Shown: positions 51,139 to 60,011 of the stretch, in pieces
How positions within the stretch are numbered: the first letter of the stretch is position 1
How the letters are laid out: each line of letters opens with the position of its first letter
Assembly: GCA_963785645.1 (NCBI GenBank)
Contig: CAWAWG010000016.1
Location: 310,001 to 374,000 of the forward strand
Reading direction: 5' to 3'
From: Trebonia sp963785645
GTDB taxonomy: Bacteria; Actinomycetota; Actinomycetes; Streptosporangiales; Streptosporangiaceae
Length of the DNA stretch: 64,000 nt
The notes under the pieces: model-generated
Seen by the model: only the letters and a program-made list of their open reading frames with translations
The model's database searches: none
What the model was told of the DNA's origin: nothing
Translations under genes and position numbers: made by a program

Positions 51139-53468
51139 CGGGCGTGAGCCACGCTTACGGGCCGCTCCCCCGCAAGGAGGACGCGCGGTTCATCCGGGGG
51201 CAGGGCACCTACGTCGACGACATCGCGCTGCCGGGCATGCTGCACGGCGCGATCCTGCGCAGCCCGCTCGCGCATGCCAGGATCGTCTCGGTCGATGCCG
51301 CCGCCGCCCGCGCCCACCCGGCCGTTATCGCCGTCCTCACCGGGGCCGACCTCGCCGAACGGGGGATGGCGTGGATGCCCACGCTCTTCGGCGACGTGCA
51401 GGCGGTGCTCGCCACCGACAAGGTGCGCTTCCAGGGCCAGGAGATCGCGTTCGTGGTGGCGACGGACCGCTACGCGGCCCGGGACGCGCTCGAGCTGATC
51501 GCCGTCGACTACGAGCCGCTGCCTCCGCTGATCGACGCGGCGACCGCGCTCGAGCCCGGGGCGCCGGTGGTCCGCGACGACCGGCCGGGCGGTAACCACA
51601 TCTTCGACTGGTCGGCCGGGGACAAGGCGGCCACCGACGCGATGTTCGCCGCGGCGGACGTGGTCGTCGGCTGCGACATGGTCTACCCGCGCTCGCACCC
51701 GGCGCCGCTTGAGACCTGCGGCGTCATCGCCGACTACGAAGCGGTCGGCGGCCGGCTGACCCTCTGGGCAACCAGCCAGGCTCCGCACGCCCACCGCACG
51801 TTCTACGCGGTGCTGACCGGACTTCCCGAGCACAAGATCCGGATCGTGTCGCCCGACCTGGGCGGCGGCTTCGGCGCCAAGGTTCCCGTCTACCCCGGAT
51901 ACGTCGCCGCGATCGCCGCGTCGATGGTCACCGGGCACCCGGTCAAGTGGGTGGAGGACCGGTCGGAGAACCTGATGTCCACCGCGTTCGCCCGTGACTA
52001 CCGCATGCACGGCGAGATCGCCGCGACCGCGGACGGCGAGATCCTCGCACTGCGCGCCCGGGTGCTCGCCGACCACGGTGCGTTCAACGCGGTCGCCCAG
52101 CCGTCCAAGTTCCCGGCCGGCTTCTTTCACATCTTTACCGGCTCGTACCAGGTACGCGCGGCCTACTGCGAAGTCACCGGCGTGTTCACCAACAAGGCGC
52201 CGGGCGGCGTCGCCTACTCCTGCTCGTTCCGCATCACCGAGGCCGTGTACCTGGTCGAGCGGCTGACGGACATGCTCGCGCGCAGGCTCGGGGCGGACCC
52301 GGCAGAGCTGCGGATGCGCAACCTGCTGCGCCCGGAGCAGTTCCCGTACACGACACCGTCCGGCTGGACCTACGATTCGGGTGACTACCCGCGGGCGCTC
52401 CGGCTGGCCCTGGACATGGCGGGCTACGACGACCTGCGGCGTGAGCAGGCGGAGCGGCGTGCCCGCGGCGAGTACATGGGAATCGGGCTGAGCTTCTTCA
52501 CCGAGGGCGTCGGGGCCGGGCCGCGCGGCCACATGGACATCATGGGCCTGGCCATGTCCGACGGCGCCGATCTGCGGGTGCATCCCACCGGCAAGGCGGT
52601 GCTCGCGGTCTCGGTGCAGACCCAGGGCCAGGGCCACGAGACCACGTTCGCGCAGCTGGTCGCGCAGGAACTCGGGCTGTCACCCGACGACGTCGACGTC
52701 GTGCACGGCGACACCGACCGGACGCCGTTCGGCCTGGGCACCTACGGGTCGCGTTCCACGCCGGTATCCGGCGCCGCCGCCGTCGTCGCGGCGAGGAAGG
52801 TCCGCGAACGGGCCCGGCTGGTGGCCGCGGCCGTGCTCGAGGTGGACGCCGGCGACCTGGAATGGCTGGACGGCAAGTGGCGGGTACGCGGCGACCCGGA
52901 CCAGGCCCTGGGCATCGCGGAGATCGCGATGGCCGCGCACTCGTCGGTTGAGCTGCCCGCGGGCGTCGAAGGCCACCTGGACGCGTCGGCGGTCTACAAC
53001 CCGCCGAACCTGACGTTCCCGTTCGGCGCCTACATCTGCGTCACCGACGTGGACCCCGGCACCGGCGAGGTCAAGGTCCGCCGCTTCATCGCCGTCGACG
53101 ACTGCGGCGTCCGGATCAACCCCATGATCGTCGAGGGCCAGGTGCACCGCGGCCTGGCCGACGGCATCGGCATCGCCCTCATGCAGGCCATCTCGTTCGA
53201 CGAGATCGGCAACTGCCTGAGCGGTTCCTTCATGGACTACCTGCTGCCCACCTCGCTTGAGTGCCCGTCGCCGGAGCTCGGCGCGACGGTCACGCCTTCC
53301 CCGCACCATCCCGTCGGCGCCAAGGGCATCGGCGAGTCGGCCACCGTCGGCTCGCCGCCCGCCGTGGTCAACTCGGTCGTGGACGCGCTCGCCCCGTTCG
53401 GGGTGGAGCACGCGGACATGCCGCTGACCCCGGCCAACGTGTGGCTCGCCATCCAGGCGGCGCGATAG
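51135..53468 (+). CDS. coxL: CO dehydrogenase large subunit, form I, second copy
   Basis: 777 residues from GTG 51135 (GTG 51144 possible). The form I loop reads A360-Y-S-C-S-F-R366, with Cys363 in the copper-binding position. Also 'VSPDLGGGFGAKVPVYPGYV', 'TQGQGHETTFAQLVAQELGL' and the active-site Glu in 'GAKGIGESATVGSPPAVVNS'. It differs from the first CoxL throughout, suggesting an older paralogue or separate acquisition. No maturation or coxG gene accompanies this set, so it must rely on those of cluster 1. Confidence 0.94.
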   Translation: MTGVSHAYGPLPRKEDARFIRGQGTYVDDIALPGMLHGAILRSPLAHARIVSVDAAAARAHPAVIAVLTGADLAERGMAWMPTLFGDVQAVLATDKVRFQGQEIAFVVATDRYAARDALELIAVDYEPLPPLIDAATALEPGAPVVRDDRPGGNHIFDWSAGDKAATDAMFAAADVVVGCDMVYPRSHPAPLETCGVIADYEAVGGRLTLWATSQAPHAHRTFYAVLTGLPEHKIRIVSPDLGGGFGAKVPVYPGYVAAIAASMVTGHPVKWVEDRSENLMSTAFARDYRMHGEIAATADGEILALRARVLADHGAFNAVAQPSKFPAGFFHIFTGSYQVRAAYCEVTGVFTNKAPGGVAYSCSFRITEAVYLVERLTDMLARRLGADPAELRMRNLLRPEQFPYTTPSGWTYDSGDYPRALRLALDMAGYDDLRREQAERRARGEYMGIGLSFFTEGVGAGPRGHMDIMGLAMSDGADLRVHPTGKAVLAVSVQTQGQGHETTFAQLVAQELGLSPDDVDVVHGDTDRTPFGLGTYGSRSTPVSGAAAVVAARKVRERARLVAAAVLEVDAGDLEWLDGKWRVRGDPDQALGIAEIAMAAHSSVELPAGVEGHLDASAVYNPPNLTFPFGAYICVTDVDPGTGEVKVRRFIAVDDCGVRINPMIVEGQVHRGLADGIGIALMQAISFDEIGNCLSGSFMDYLLPTSLECPSPELGATVTPSPHHPVGAKGIGESATVGSPPAVVNSVVDALAPFGVEHADMPLTPANVWLAIQAAR

Positions 53469-53584
53469 GTACGCCGAAGCGGAGCTTCGCCCGGGGGCCC
53501 GCGACGGGCGGCATCGGGGTAATTTGTTAAAGTGCAACTAAATATCGCCGCCGGGTGCCAGGGACCGATCCGCGAGGAGCGCGC

Positions 53585-54121
53585 ATGACGAGCACGTACG
53601 ACTACACCGTGACCGGACCCGGCGGGGACAAGGTTCAGCTGGGTGACTACGCGGGCAAGCTGCTGCTCATCGTCAACGTGGCAAGCAAGTGCGGTCTGAC
53701 GCCGCAGTACGAGGGCCTTGAGTCGCTCTACCGCGAGGACAAGGACCGCGGCCTTGAGATCCTCGGCTTCCCCTGCAACCAGTTCAAGGAGCAGGAGCCG
53801 GGGACCGACGCGGAGATCCAGGACTTCTGCAAGACGACCTACGACGTGACCTTCCCCGTGTTCAGCAAGATCGAGGTCAACGGGCCAGACGCCGACCCGC
53901 TCTACCAGTACCTGCGGGCGCAGGCTCCGGGCGACTTCGGTCCCGCGTACGGCGACTTCTACCAGATCATCTCCCGCATCCGGCCGGGCGCGGACGGCAC
54001 GGACGAGGTGAAGTGGAACTTCACCAAGTTCCTGGTCGGCCGCGACGGCGCGGTCATCAAGCGCTACGAGCCGCCGGTGCCTCCCGCCGACATCAAGGCT
54101 GACCTGGACAGCTACCTGTAG
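53585..54121 (+). CDS. Glutathione peroxidase-family thiol peroxidase
   Basis: 178 residues from the ATG at 53585, with GAGGAG 8 bases upstream. Catalytic Cys36 in 'VNVASKCGLTPQYEGLE', Gln in 'ILGFPCNQFKEQEPG' and Trp in 'VKWNFTKFLVGRDG' form the peroxidatic tetrad; 'FCKTTYDVTFPVF' holds the resolving-type Cys region. In actinobacteria such proteins use thioredoxin instead of glutathione to reduce peroxides. Complete and in one frame; it stands alone after the second cox cluster, converging on the DeoR gene. Confidence 0.92.
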   Translation: MTSTYDYTVTGPGGDKVQLGDYAGKLLLIVNVASKCGLTPQYEGLESLYREDKDRGLEILGFPCNQFKEQEPGTDAEIQDFCKTTYDVTFPVFSKIEVNGPDADPLYQYLRAQAPGDFGPAYGDFYQIISRIRPGADGTDEVKWNFTKFLVGRDGAVIKRYEPPVPPADIKADLDSYL

Positions 54122-54163
54122 CGGGGGCCGGCCGGTTCAGGGCAGCGCGGTCACCGGGCTCGC

Positions 54164-54919
54164 TCAGACCGGGAGGACTTCGACACCGCGGCCGCGCAGC
54201 TCGGCGGCCTTATCGGCGGGGACCGAGCTGTCGGTTACCAGCACGTCCACCTCCGACGTGGCGCAGACCACGGCCGTGGCTGACCGGGCGAACTTGGAGC
54301 CGTCCGCCACCAGCACCGTCCTCGACGCCGCCGCTCTCATCGCCCGCTTCACCTCGGCGTCGCCCAGGTCGTGCGCGGTCACCTGCCCGTCGGACAGCCC
54401 GCAGCAGCCCAGCACCGCCGTATCGAACCGCAACGCGGCCAGACTGGCCGTGGCCAGCGGACCGACCAGCGAGAGCTCCCCGGGCCGGACGTCGCCGCCG
54501 GGCATCAGCAGCCGCACGCCCGTCCCGCTGGCCAGCGACCACGCGGCGTGCAGCGACAGCGGCATGACGGTGACCCGACGGCCGGCCAGGCAGCGGGCGA
54601 CCTCGAGCGCGGTGGTTCCGCTGTCGAGCGCGACCGACTCCCCCTCGGCCAGGAGGTCGGCGGCGACCCGCCCGATACGGCGCTTGGCGTCCCCGGCCGC
54701 CACCGCCCGAACCGGGAACGGCGGCTCCTCCGCCCGCAGCAGCAGGCTGATCGCCCCGCCCCGCACCCTTCTGGCCGCCCCCTGGGCGACCAGGGCGTCC
54801 AGGTCACGGCGGATCGTCATCTCCGCGGTATCGAAGCGAAGGGCGGCCGCGGCGACCTCCACCCGGCCCGCGCTCTGCAGCCACTCCAGCAACGCCGACC
54901 GCCGCTCGATCATGTCCAT
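54164..54919 (-). CDS. DeoR-family transcriptional repressor
   Basis: 251 residues. N-terminal helix-turn-helix 'ERRSALLEWLQSAGRVEVAA' and 'AEMTIRRDLDALVAQGAARR' with the family's VRGGA, then the sugar-phosphate isomerase-like DeoRC domain ('SVALDSGTTALEVARCL', 'AVLGCCGLSDGQVTAHDL', 'TVLVADGSKFARSA'). Effectors are usually sugar phosphates. A 32-bp perfect palindrome ends 14 bp upstream of its ATG. It lies directly after the arabinan/galactan utilisation operon on the same strand, whose regulation it may share, though that operon has its own LacI regulator. Confidence 0.92.
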   Translation of the reverse strand: MDMIERRSALLEWLQSAGRVEVAAAALRFDTAEMTIRRDLDALVAQGAARRVRGGAISLLLRAEEPPFPVRAVAAGDAKRRIGRVAADLLAEGESVALDSGTTALEVARCLAGRRVTVMPLSLHAAWSLASGTGVRLLMPGGDVRPGELSLVGPLATASLAALRFDTAVLGCCGLSDGQVTAHDLGDAEVKRAMRAAASRTVLVADGSKFARSATAVVCATSEVDVLVTDSSVPADKAAELRGRGVEVLPV

Positions 54920-54932
54920 GCGGCAACCCTAC

Positions 54933-54964
54933 CATCGCATATGTGCGTACGCACATATGCGATG
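54933..54964. promoter_or_regulatory. 32-bp perfect palindrome upstream of the deoR gene
   Basis: The half-site CATCGCATATGTGCGT (54933-54948) is followed directly by its exact reverse complement (54949-54964). It begins 14 bp upstream of the DeoR start codon, where an autoregulatory operator is expected. It could equally be a terminator-like cruciform after the GH93 gene (stop at 55013), but its AT-containing arms with no U-tract favour an operator. Confidence 0.75.
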
Positions 54965-55012
54965 TTCGGTTACCGTGGAGGGAACGAGCGGCGGCTGACA
55001 GTGCTTCGCGTT

Positions 55013-56998
55013 TTACGTGTTGATGCGGCGCACCGTCCAGAGCTGGTCAGGCGTGTCGAGTTCGGTCCACGAGACCGCGTTCGCCAGGTCGGCGGACGAG
55101 TCCTGGGCGATGGTGACGAACCGGCCGGTTCCCGCGTTCTTGATCAGGAACTGGCTCCCGTGCGCGACCAGCGTCCAGACCTGGTCGCTGTCTCCGCTGA
55201 CGGCGGCCGCCTGCGTGATCGCCTCGCCCGACGCCGGATAGGTGTCGGTGAGCACCAGCCCGGACTCGTGGTTGACGATCTGGTAGCCGCCGGTCACGGC
55301 GGTAAAGGTCCACAGGTGCCACGCCTGGTTGGCGTACCACCACTGATCGGCCTGGGTGCCGGCGGCGGTCGAGCCCGCGGGGATCTCCAGGTACTCGTCG
55401 TAGTTGTTCTGGATGCTGTAGCTCCCGGACGTCAGCGCCGGGAACGCGGCCTGGGTGAGCGTCCAGTCCTGGTTGGTGCCGCCGTTGGCGGCCCACTGGT
55501 CCACGGTCGAACCGGACGTCTTGGCTACTCGTAGTCGTCGAGCAGCAGGCCGCTCCCGCGGTTCGCGAGGGTGAAGGTCCCGTTCGACTGCTGCACGACG
55601 GACCAGTCCTGCGCGGCCGAGCCGGCGAAGCCGTTCGTGCCCGGCCTGCGCCGACGCCAGCGTCATCGCCGCGCCGTTGCTCAGCGACCCGCCGCTCACC
55701 GTGAGCTTCAAGACCGTCGGCGGCGTCGGTCACCGTGAAGTACCCGTCGGCCTGCCGGGTCAGCACCCAGTCGGCGGACGCGGACTCCTGCAGCACGGTG
55801 GTCCCCGACACCCCGAGGCCGAGGCCGGAGTAGCTGTTGGCCAGCGTGTACGTCGCCCCGTCGGAGATGCCCGGGGCGATGTTGTCGAAGGCGAACTGCA
55901 CCTGGTTGAGGTAGTCGCTGTTGTGGTACCCGCCGGTCAGCGTCATCACCGTGTTGCCGTCGGGCATCATCATCAGGGACCGGCTGTAGCCGCCGGGTGC
56001 GTTGGAGGCCTCGGATTTCCAGGTGGCGCCGTCGTTGGTGCTGACGGCCAGCGCGGTCTGGCCCCCGCAGCTGACGACGATCGTGCCGTCGGCGCCGCCG
56101 GACGGTGTCCAGGTCACGTACGGCTGGTCGGCGAAGCTGGAGCCGTCGTTCAGCGTGATCGGCTCGCCGGTCGCGGCGCCGAAGGCCAGCGGGGAGGACG
56201 CGATCTTGTAGTAGACGGGGCAGCCGGACGAGACCAGCCCGCAGTACTCGTAGGTCATGATCCACTGGCCGCCGCCGATCGCGGCCACCGTCGCCATGCC
56301 CGGCCGGGCGGCCTGCGCGGGGTACACCACGTCATCGACGACGGAGGACCAGGTGGTGCCGTTGGTGGACGTCTGGTGGTCGAGCAGCTGGGAGTGGGTG
56401 GAATCCTCCCGCTGGTCGGAGTAGTAGACGATCAGTGAGCCGTCGTACATGAGCAGGAACGGCTCCCATACCGGGGTGTACGGGTCTGACGCGATGGCCT
56501 CGCCGCCGACGGCCACCGTGCTGAGGTAGGACCAGGAGGCGCCCTGGTTGGTGCTGTCGAACAGCAGGATCGTGGTCGAGGCGAGGTTGGCGGGGACGGA
56601 GAGGCCGGCTTCGATCAGCGTGCCGGCCGGGAGGCTGCCGAGCGCGGCGGGCAGTTCGTAGAGATCCGGGTTCCAGCGCATGCCGTAGCCGTTGACCGTG
56701 TCATCGACCTGCGACAGGTAGCTCCAGGTGCTCCCGCCGTTGGTGCTCTTGTACACCGGGAAGTACGGCGTGCCGTTGGTGTAGGTCTCGAACGTGGTGA
56801 GCATCGTGCCGTTGGCGGTCCCGTTGTAGTGCAGCGTGACCGGGCGGGCGTACATGACGCCGGGATCGACGAACCCGGCGCTGGCGGCCGGGGTGAAGAT
56901 CGTCTGTACTGCGCTGGTCTCGGCCGCGCGCGGACGGCGCCACAGGGCCATCCCGATGACGGCACCGCCAGGGCGAGTGCCCATTTCCAGAACTTCAT
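55013..56998 (-). CDS. Exported GH93-like exo-arabinanase with ricin-type lectin tail, frameshifted
   Basis: About 650 residues when repaired. ATG 56998 follows AAGGAG. A signal/anchor (MKFWKWALALAV, then a missing base, AVIGMALW) precedes a six-bladed beta-propeller with Asp-boxes 'STNGGSTWSYL', 'STNQGASWSYL', 'STNGTTWSS' and 'STNDGATWKS'. The wording 'VYYSDQRE', 'RPGMATVAAIGGGQWIMTYE', 'VYYKIASSPLAFG', 'FADQPYVTWTPSGG' and 'GYSRSLMMMPDGN' is that of GH93 exo-1,5-alpha-arabinanases more than of sialidases. The C-terminal 230 residues have QxW-type lectin repeats ('TNQDWTLTQAAFPAL', 'HLWTFTAVTGGYQI', 'SDQVWTLVAHG'). Further breaks lie near 55730, 55640 and 55530. Confidence 0.75.
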
Positions 56999-57030
56999 CG
57001 TTCTCCTTGCGGGTCGGCAGTTTCATTCCT

Positions 57031-59123
57031 CTAGCGAGCACGCGGACGTCCCACGCGGCCAGTTCGATGGTGTCTCCCCGCTCGACGCGCTTGCCGCTGA
57101 GCACGTCGGTGCAGTCGGCCGCGGCGGCGACGGCGGCCGCCGCCCAGGACCAGTTGTGCAGGAACCGCAGGCGGCGCCCGTCGGCCGCGGTCGCGCCGGA
57201 GGAGGTCACCGAGGCCGGGAGGCCGGTCCAGGCACCGCGACGGCTTCCGCACGCCCAGGGGAGAATGGCCTGCGCGAAAGAGATGCCAGGGACCGTTCCG
57301 ACGTAGGTCACACGCCCGTTGCCCACGGGACGGGTGGTGACGGCGGGCCACCGGCCGAAGTGCGGATGCTGGTAGCTGGCGAGCACCTCGCCGCCGGCGG
57401 CCAGCAGGGCGTCCGCGTGCAGGCCGTCCAGCCAGCGGGTCGCCACCGACCCGGCGGGGACCGTGAAGCCCTCGGCGCCGGCCGAGGTCACCTCGACCGG
57501 CTCCATGAGGTTGCTGAACTCGTCGTACCAGACACCCGCGGTCTCCGACAGGCGGGCCGGCATGCGGTCGCTCCGGGCGCGGGCCTCGGTGTCCGCGTAG
57601 CCCGTGCGCGGGCCGAGCAGGAGGTGACCGCCGGCCAGCGCGTAGTCGCGGAGCCAGTCGAGCGTCTCGTCGCCGGCGATGTACAGCCCGGGGGCGGCGA
57701 GCACCGGGTAGTCGCGGACCGCGTCCTCGATGCCGGGGAGCTGGGATGCGTGCAGGATCCGCACCTGCAGGCCGGCGTCGAAGGCGCCGCGGTAGAACGG
57801 TTCGAATAGCCCCTGGTAGGCGCGCTCGTCGGGGGTGCCGTCGGGGTGGGAGAGGGCCGGGTACTTCTGCATGATCCAGCGGCTCGGCATGTCGAACACC
57901 ATGGCGACGTCGGCGTCGGGCACCAGGCCCGCGACCAGTTCTCCCGCGCGGGCGAATTCGCTGCCGAGCTGGCTGATCTGCCGGTAGGTCCGGCCCGGGC
58001 GGCCGCTGTGCGGCAGTATCCCGCCCCAGTAGGTTTCCGTGCCGTGGTGCAGCGTGTGCCAGTGCCAGTACCCGATCATGCGGGCGCCGCGGGCGACCAG
58101 CGCCCAGGCGACCTGCCGCCACTGCCCGTCGTAGGCCGGCCGGGTGTCCCACGAGAAGCCGATCGAGGAGGCGTTGGTCTCGGTGACCAGGAACGGCTCC
58201 TGGCGGGAGGAGTACATGCGGTCCGCGCTGAGGTAGAGCGCCCACGTCCCGTCGGTGGTCCAGGTCTGGGTGACGGTTCTGCTGTCGGGCACCGCGAGCC
58301 CGTCCTGCATGACGTAGTACGCGTTGCCCGTGGTGACATCGAGGGACCCGGTCAGCTGGGCGTCGTCGAAGGCCGGCCGGTCGTAGGCGATGCAGGTGGT
58401 GATGAACTGGGCGGGCGTGGCGTACTCGCGCACGATTCCCGCTTGCCACGCGATGAACTCGGCCGTCAGCCGGGCCTGGAACCGCCGCCAGGCCAGGTCG
58501 TACTGCGGCTGGGCGTTGCCGTCCGGAAGCCAGAGGTCCGCCCAGGTGGACAGCCGGTGCGACCAGTAGACCAGACCCCACTCCTCGTTCAGTCTCTCGA
58601 CACTGCCGTAGGTGTGACGGAGATGGTCGGTGAAGCGCTGGAACACGCCGCGGTTGTGCAGCAGCTCAAAGCCGGGCTCGTTGTCCACCTGGTAGCCGAT
58701 GACGGCCGGGTGCCCGGCGTAGCGGCCGACGACGCGCCGGATCACGCGTTCCGCGTGGAAGAGGAAGGCGGGATGGGTGAAGTCCGTCTCCTGCCGCGCG
58801 CCCCACGGGATCGGGCGGCCGCTGCTTCTTTCCCCGGCGATCTCGGGGTACTGCCGGGCGAGCCACGGCGGCACGGCGTACGTGGGCGTGCCGAGGATGA
58901 CGTCGATGCCGCGCCGCTGCGCGCCGTCGAGGACCGGTTCCAGCCAGTCGAGGTTGAACTGGCCGTTCTCCGGCTCCCAGGTGGACCAGACGGATTCGCC
59001 GACGCGGATGACGGAGAAGCCGGCGTCAGCCATCAGGTCCAGGTCGCTGTCAAGGTGCTCGCCGCGCTGGTACTCGTGGTAGTAGGCAGCTCCGAAGAGC
59101 ACCTTCGGCGGAAGGTGAGGCAT
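57031..59123 (-). CDS. GH42 beta-galactosidase
   Basis: About 697 residues. Hydrolyses beta-galactosides inside the cell. 'GAAYYHEYQRGEHLDSDLDL', acid/base Glu149 in 'GYQVDNEPGFELL', nucleophile Glu315 in 'FLVTETNASSIGFSWDTRPA', 'GYWHWHTLHHGTETYWGGIL', then trimerisation and C-terminal beta domains ending 'LAAWDVRVLA'. No signal peptide. As read, the frame runs without a stop into the GH93 gene, but a TAG (57031-57033) one frame away directly after VRVLA, and a strong ribosome site for the next ATG, show that one indel has removed the stop. It follows the ABC permease genes, which would import its substrate. Confidence 0.9.
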
Positions 59124-59129
59124 GGGTGG

Positions 59130-60011
59130 TGCGACTCCTCTTGACGGGTAATTCCTTGACGGCGCCTGCGGACAGGCCGGACTGCCAGTACCGCTGCAGC
59201 AGGATGAAGACCACGACCAGCGGAATGACCGACAGCAGGGATCCGGTGACGACCAGGGCCAGCAGCCCGCCGTTCGCTGCTGCCCTCGGTGATGGCCTCG
59301 TCATGCCAGGAGCTGAGGCCGACGGTGATGCGGGTAGTACCGCGGATCGTTGAGCATGATGAGCGGCAGGAAGTAGTTGTTCCAGGTCGCCACCAGGGTG
59401 AACAGGAGAACGGTGACAAAGCCGGGGGCCAGGCTGCGCACCGAAACCTTGAAGAAGATGCTCAGCTCCCCGGCCCCGTCGATCCGGGCCGCGTCCAGGA
59501 TGCTGTCGGAGACCGCGTCCCTGGCGTAGATCCACATGAGGAAGAAGCCGAACGGGCTCACCAGCGACGGCAAGATCACCGCCCAGGGCGTGTTCACCAG
59601 GTTGACCTTGCTGAACAGCAGGTACGTCGGGATGACGAGCGCCGTCGCGGGGACCATGATCGTGCCGAGGACGACCCCCAGCAGGGCGCTCCGGCCGCGG
59701 AACACGTACTTGGCGAACCCGTAACCCGCGAAGGTGGCCAGGCTGGCGGCGCCGACGGCGCTCACCACCGCGTAGACCAGGGTGTTCCCCAGCCAGCGGA
59801 GATACTCGCCGTTGCCGTAGCTGAACGTCTGGCGGATGTTGTGCAGCAGCGCGAAGTCGTGGGCGAACCACAGCCCGAACGTCGAGAACAGGTCGCTCGT
59901 CGTCTTGGTCGACGAGATGATCAGCCAGATCAGCGGGAAGATCGCGTAGAGCAGGAACAGCGTCATCGCGACGGTGAGCAGGTTGCTTTTGCGCAGGCCG
60001 CTCGTTCTCAT
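59130..60011 (-). CDS. Carbohydrate ABC transporter permease (MalG type), frameshifted
   Basis: About 290 residues after repair. Six predicted spans, the EAA loop 'DAARIDGAGELSIFFKVSVR' with conserved Gly, and the typical 'TWNNYFLPLIMLNDPRYYP'. A base change near 59335 and another near 59280 interrupt the C-terminus ('ITVGLSSWHDEAITEGS', then 'ANGGLLALVVTGSLLSVIPL', 'FILLQRYWQSGLSAGAVKE'). Its ATG overlaps the stop of the other permease by 4 bp. Together they form the membrane channel for an oligosaccharide importer; the ATPase must be encoded elsewhere, as is usual for MsiK-dependent systems of actinomycetes. Confidence 0.88.

Noticed and set aside
55013..56998. Sialidase (GH33) call based on Asp-boxes
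   Set aside because: Asp-boxes occur in many propellers; the wording around them (VYYSDQRE, WTPSGG, YYKIASSPL) fits GH93 better, and no Arg triad of sialidases was found.
57846..59144. Rightward frame of 432 codons over the GH42 gene
   Set aside because: Antisense shadow; Arg/Gly/Val-rich with no recognisable motif.
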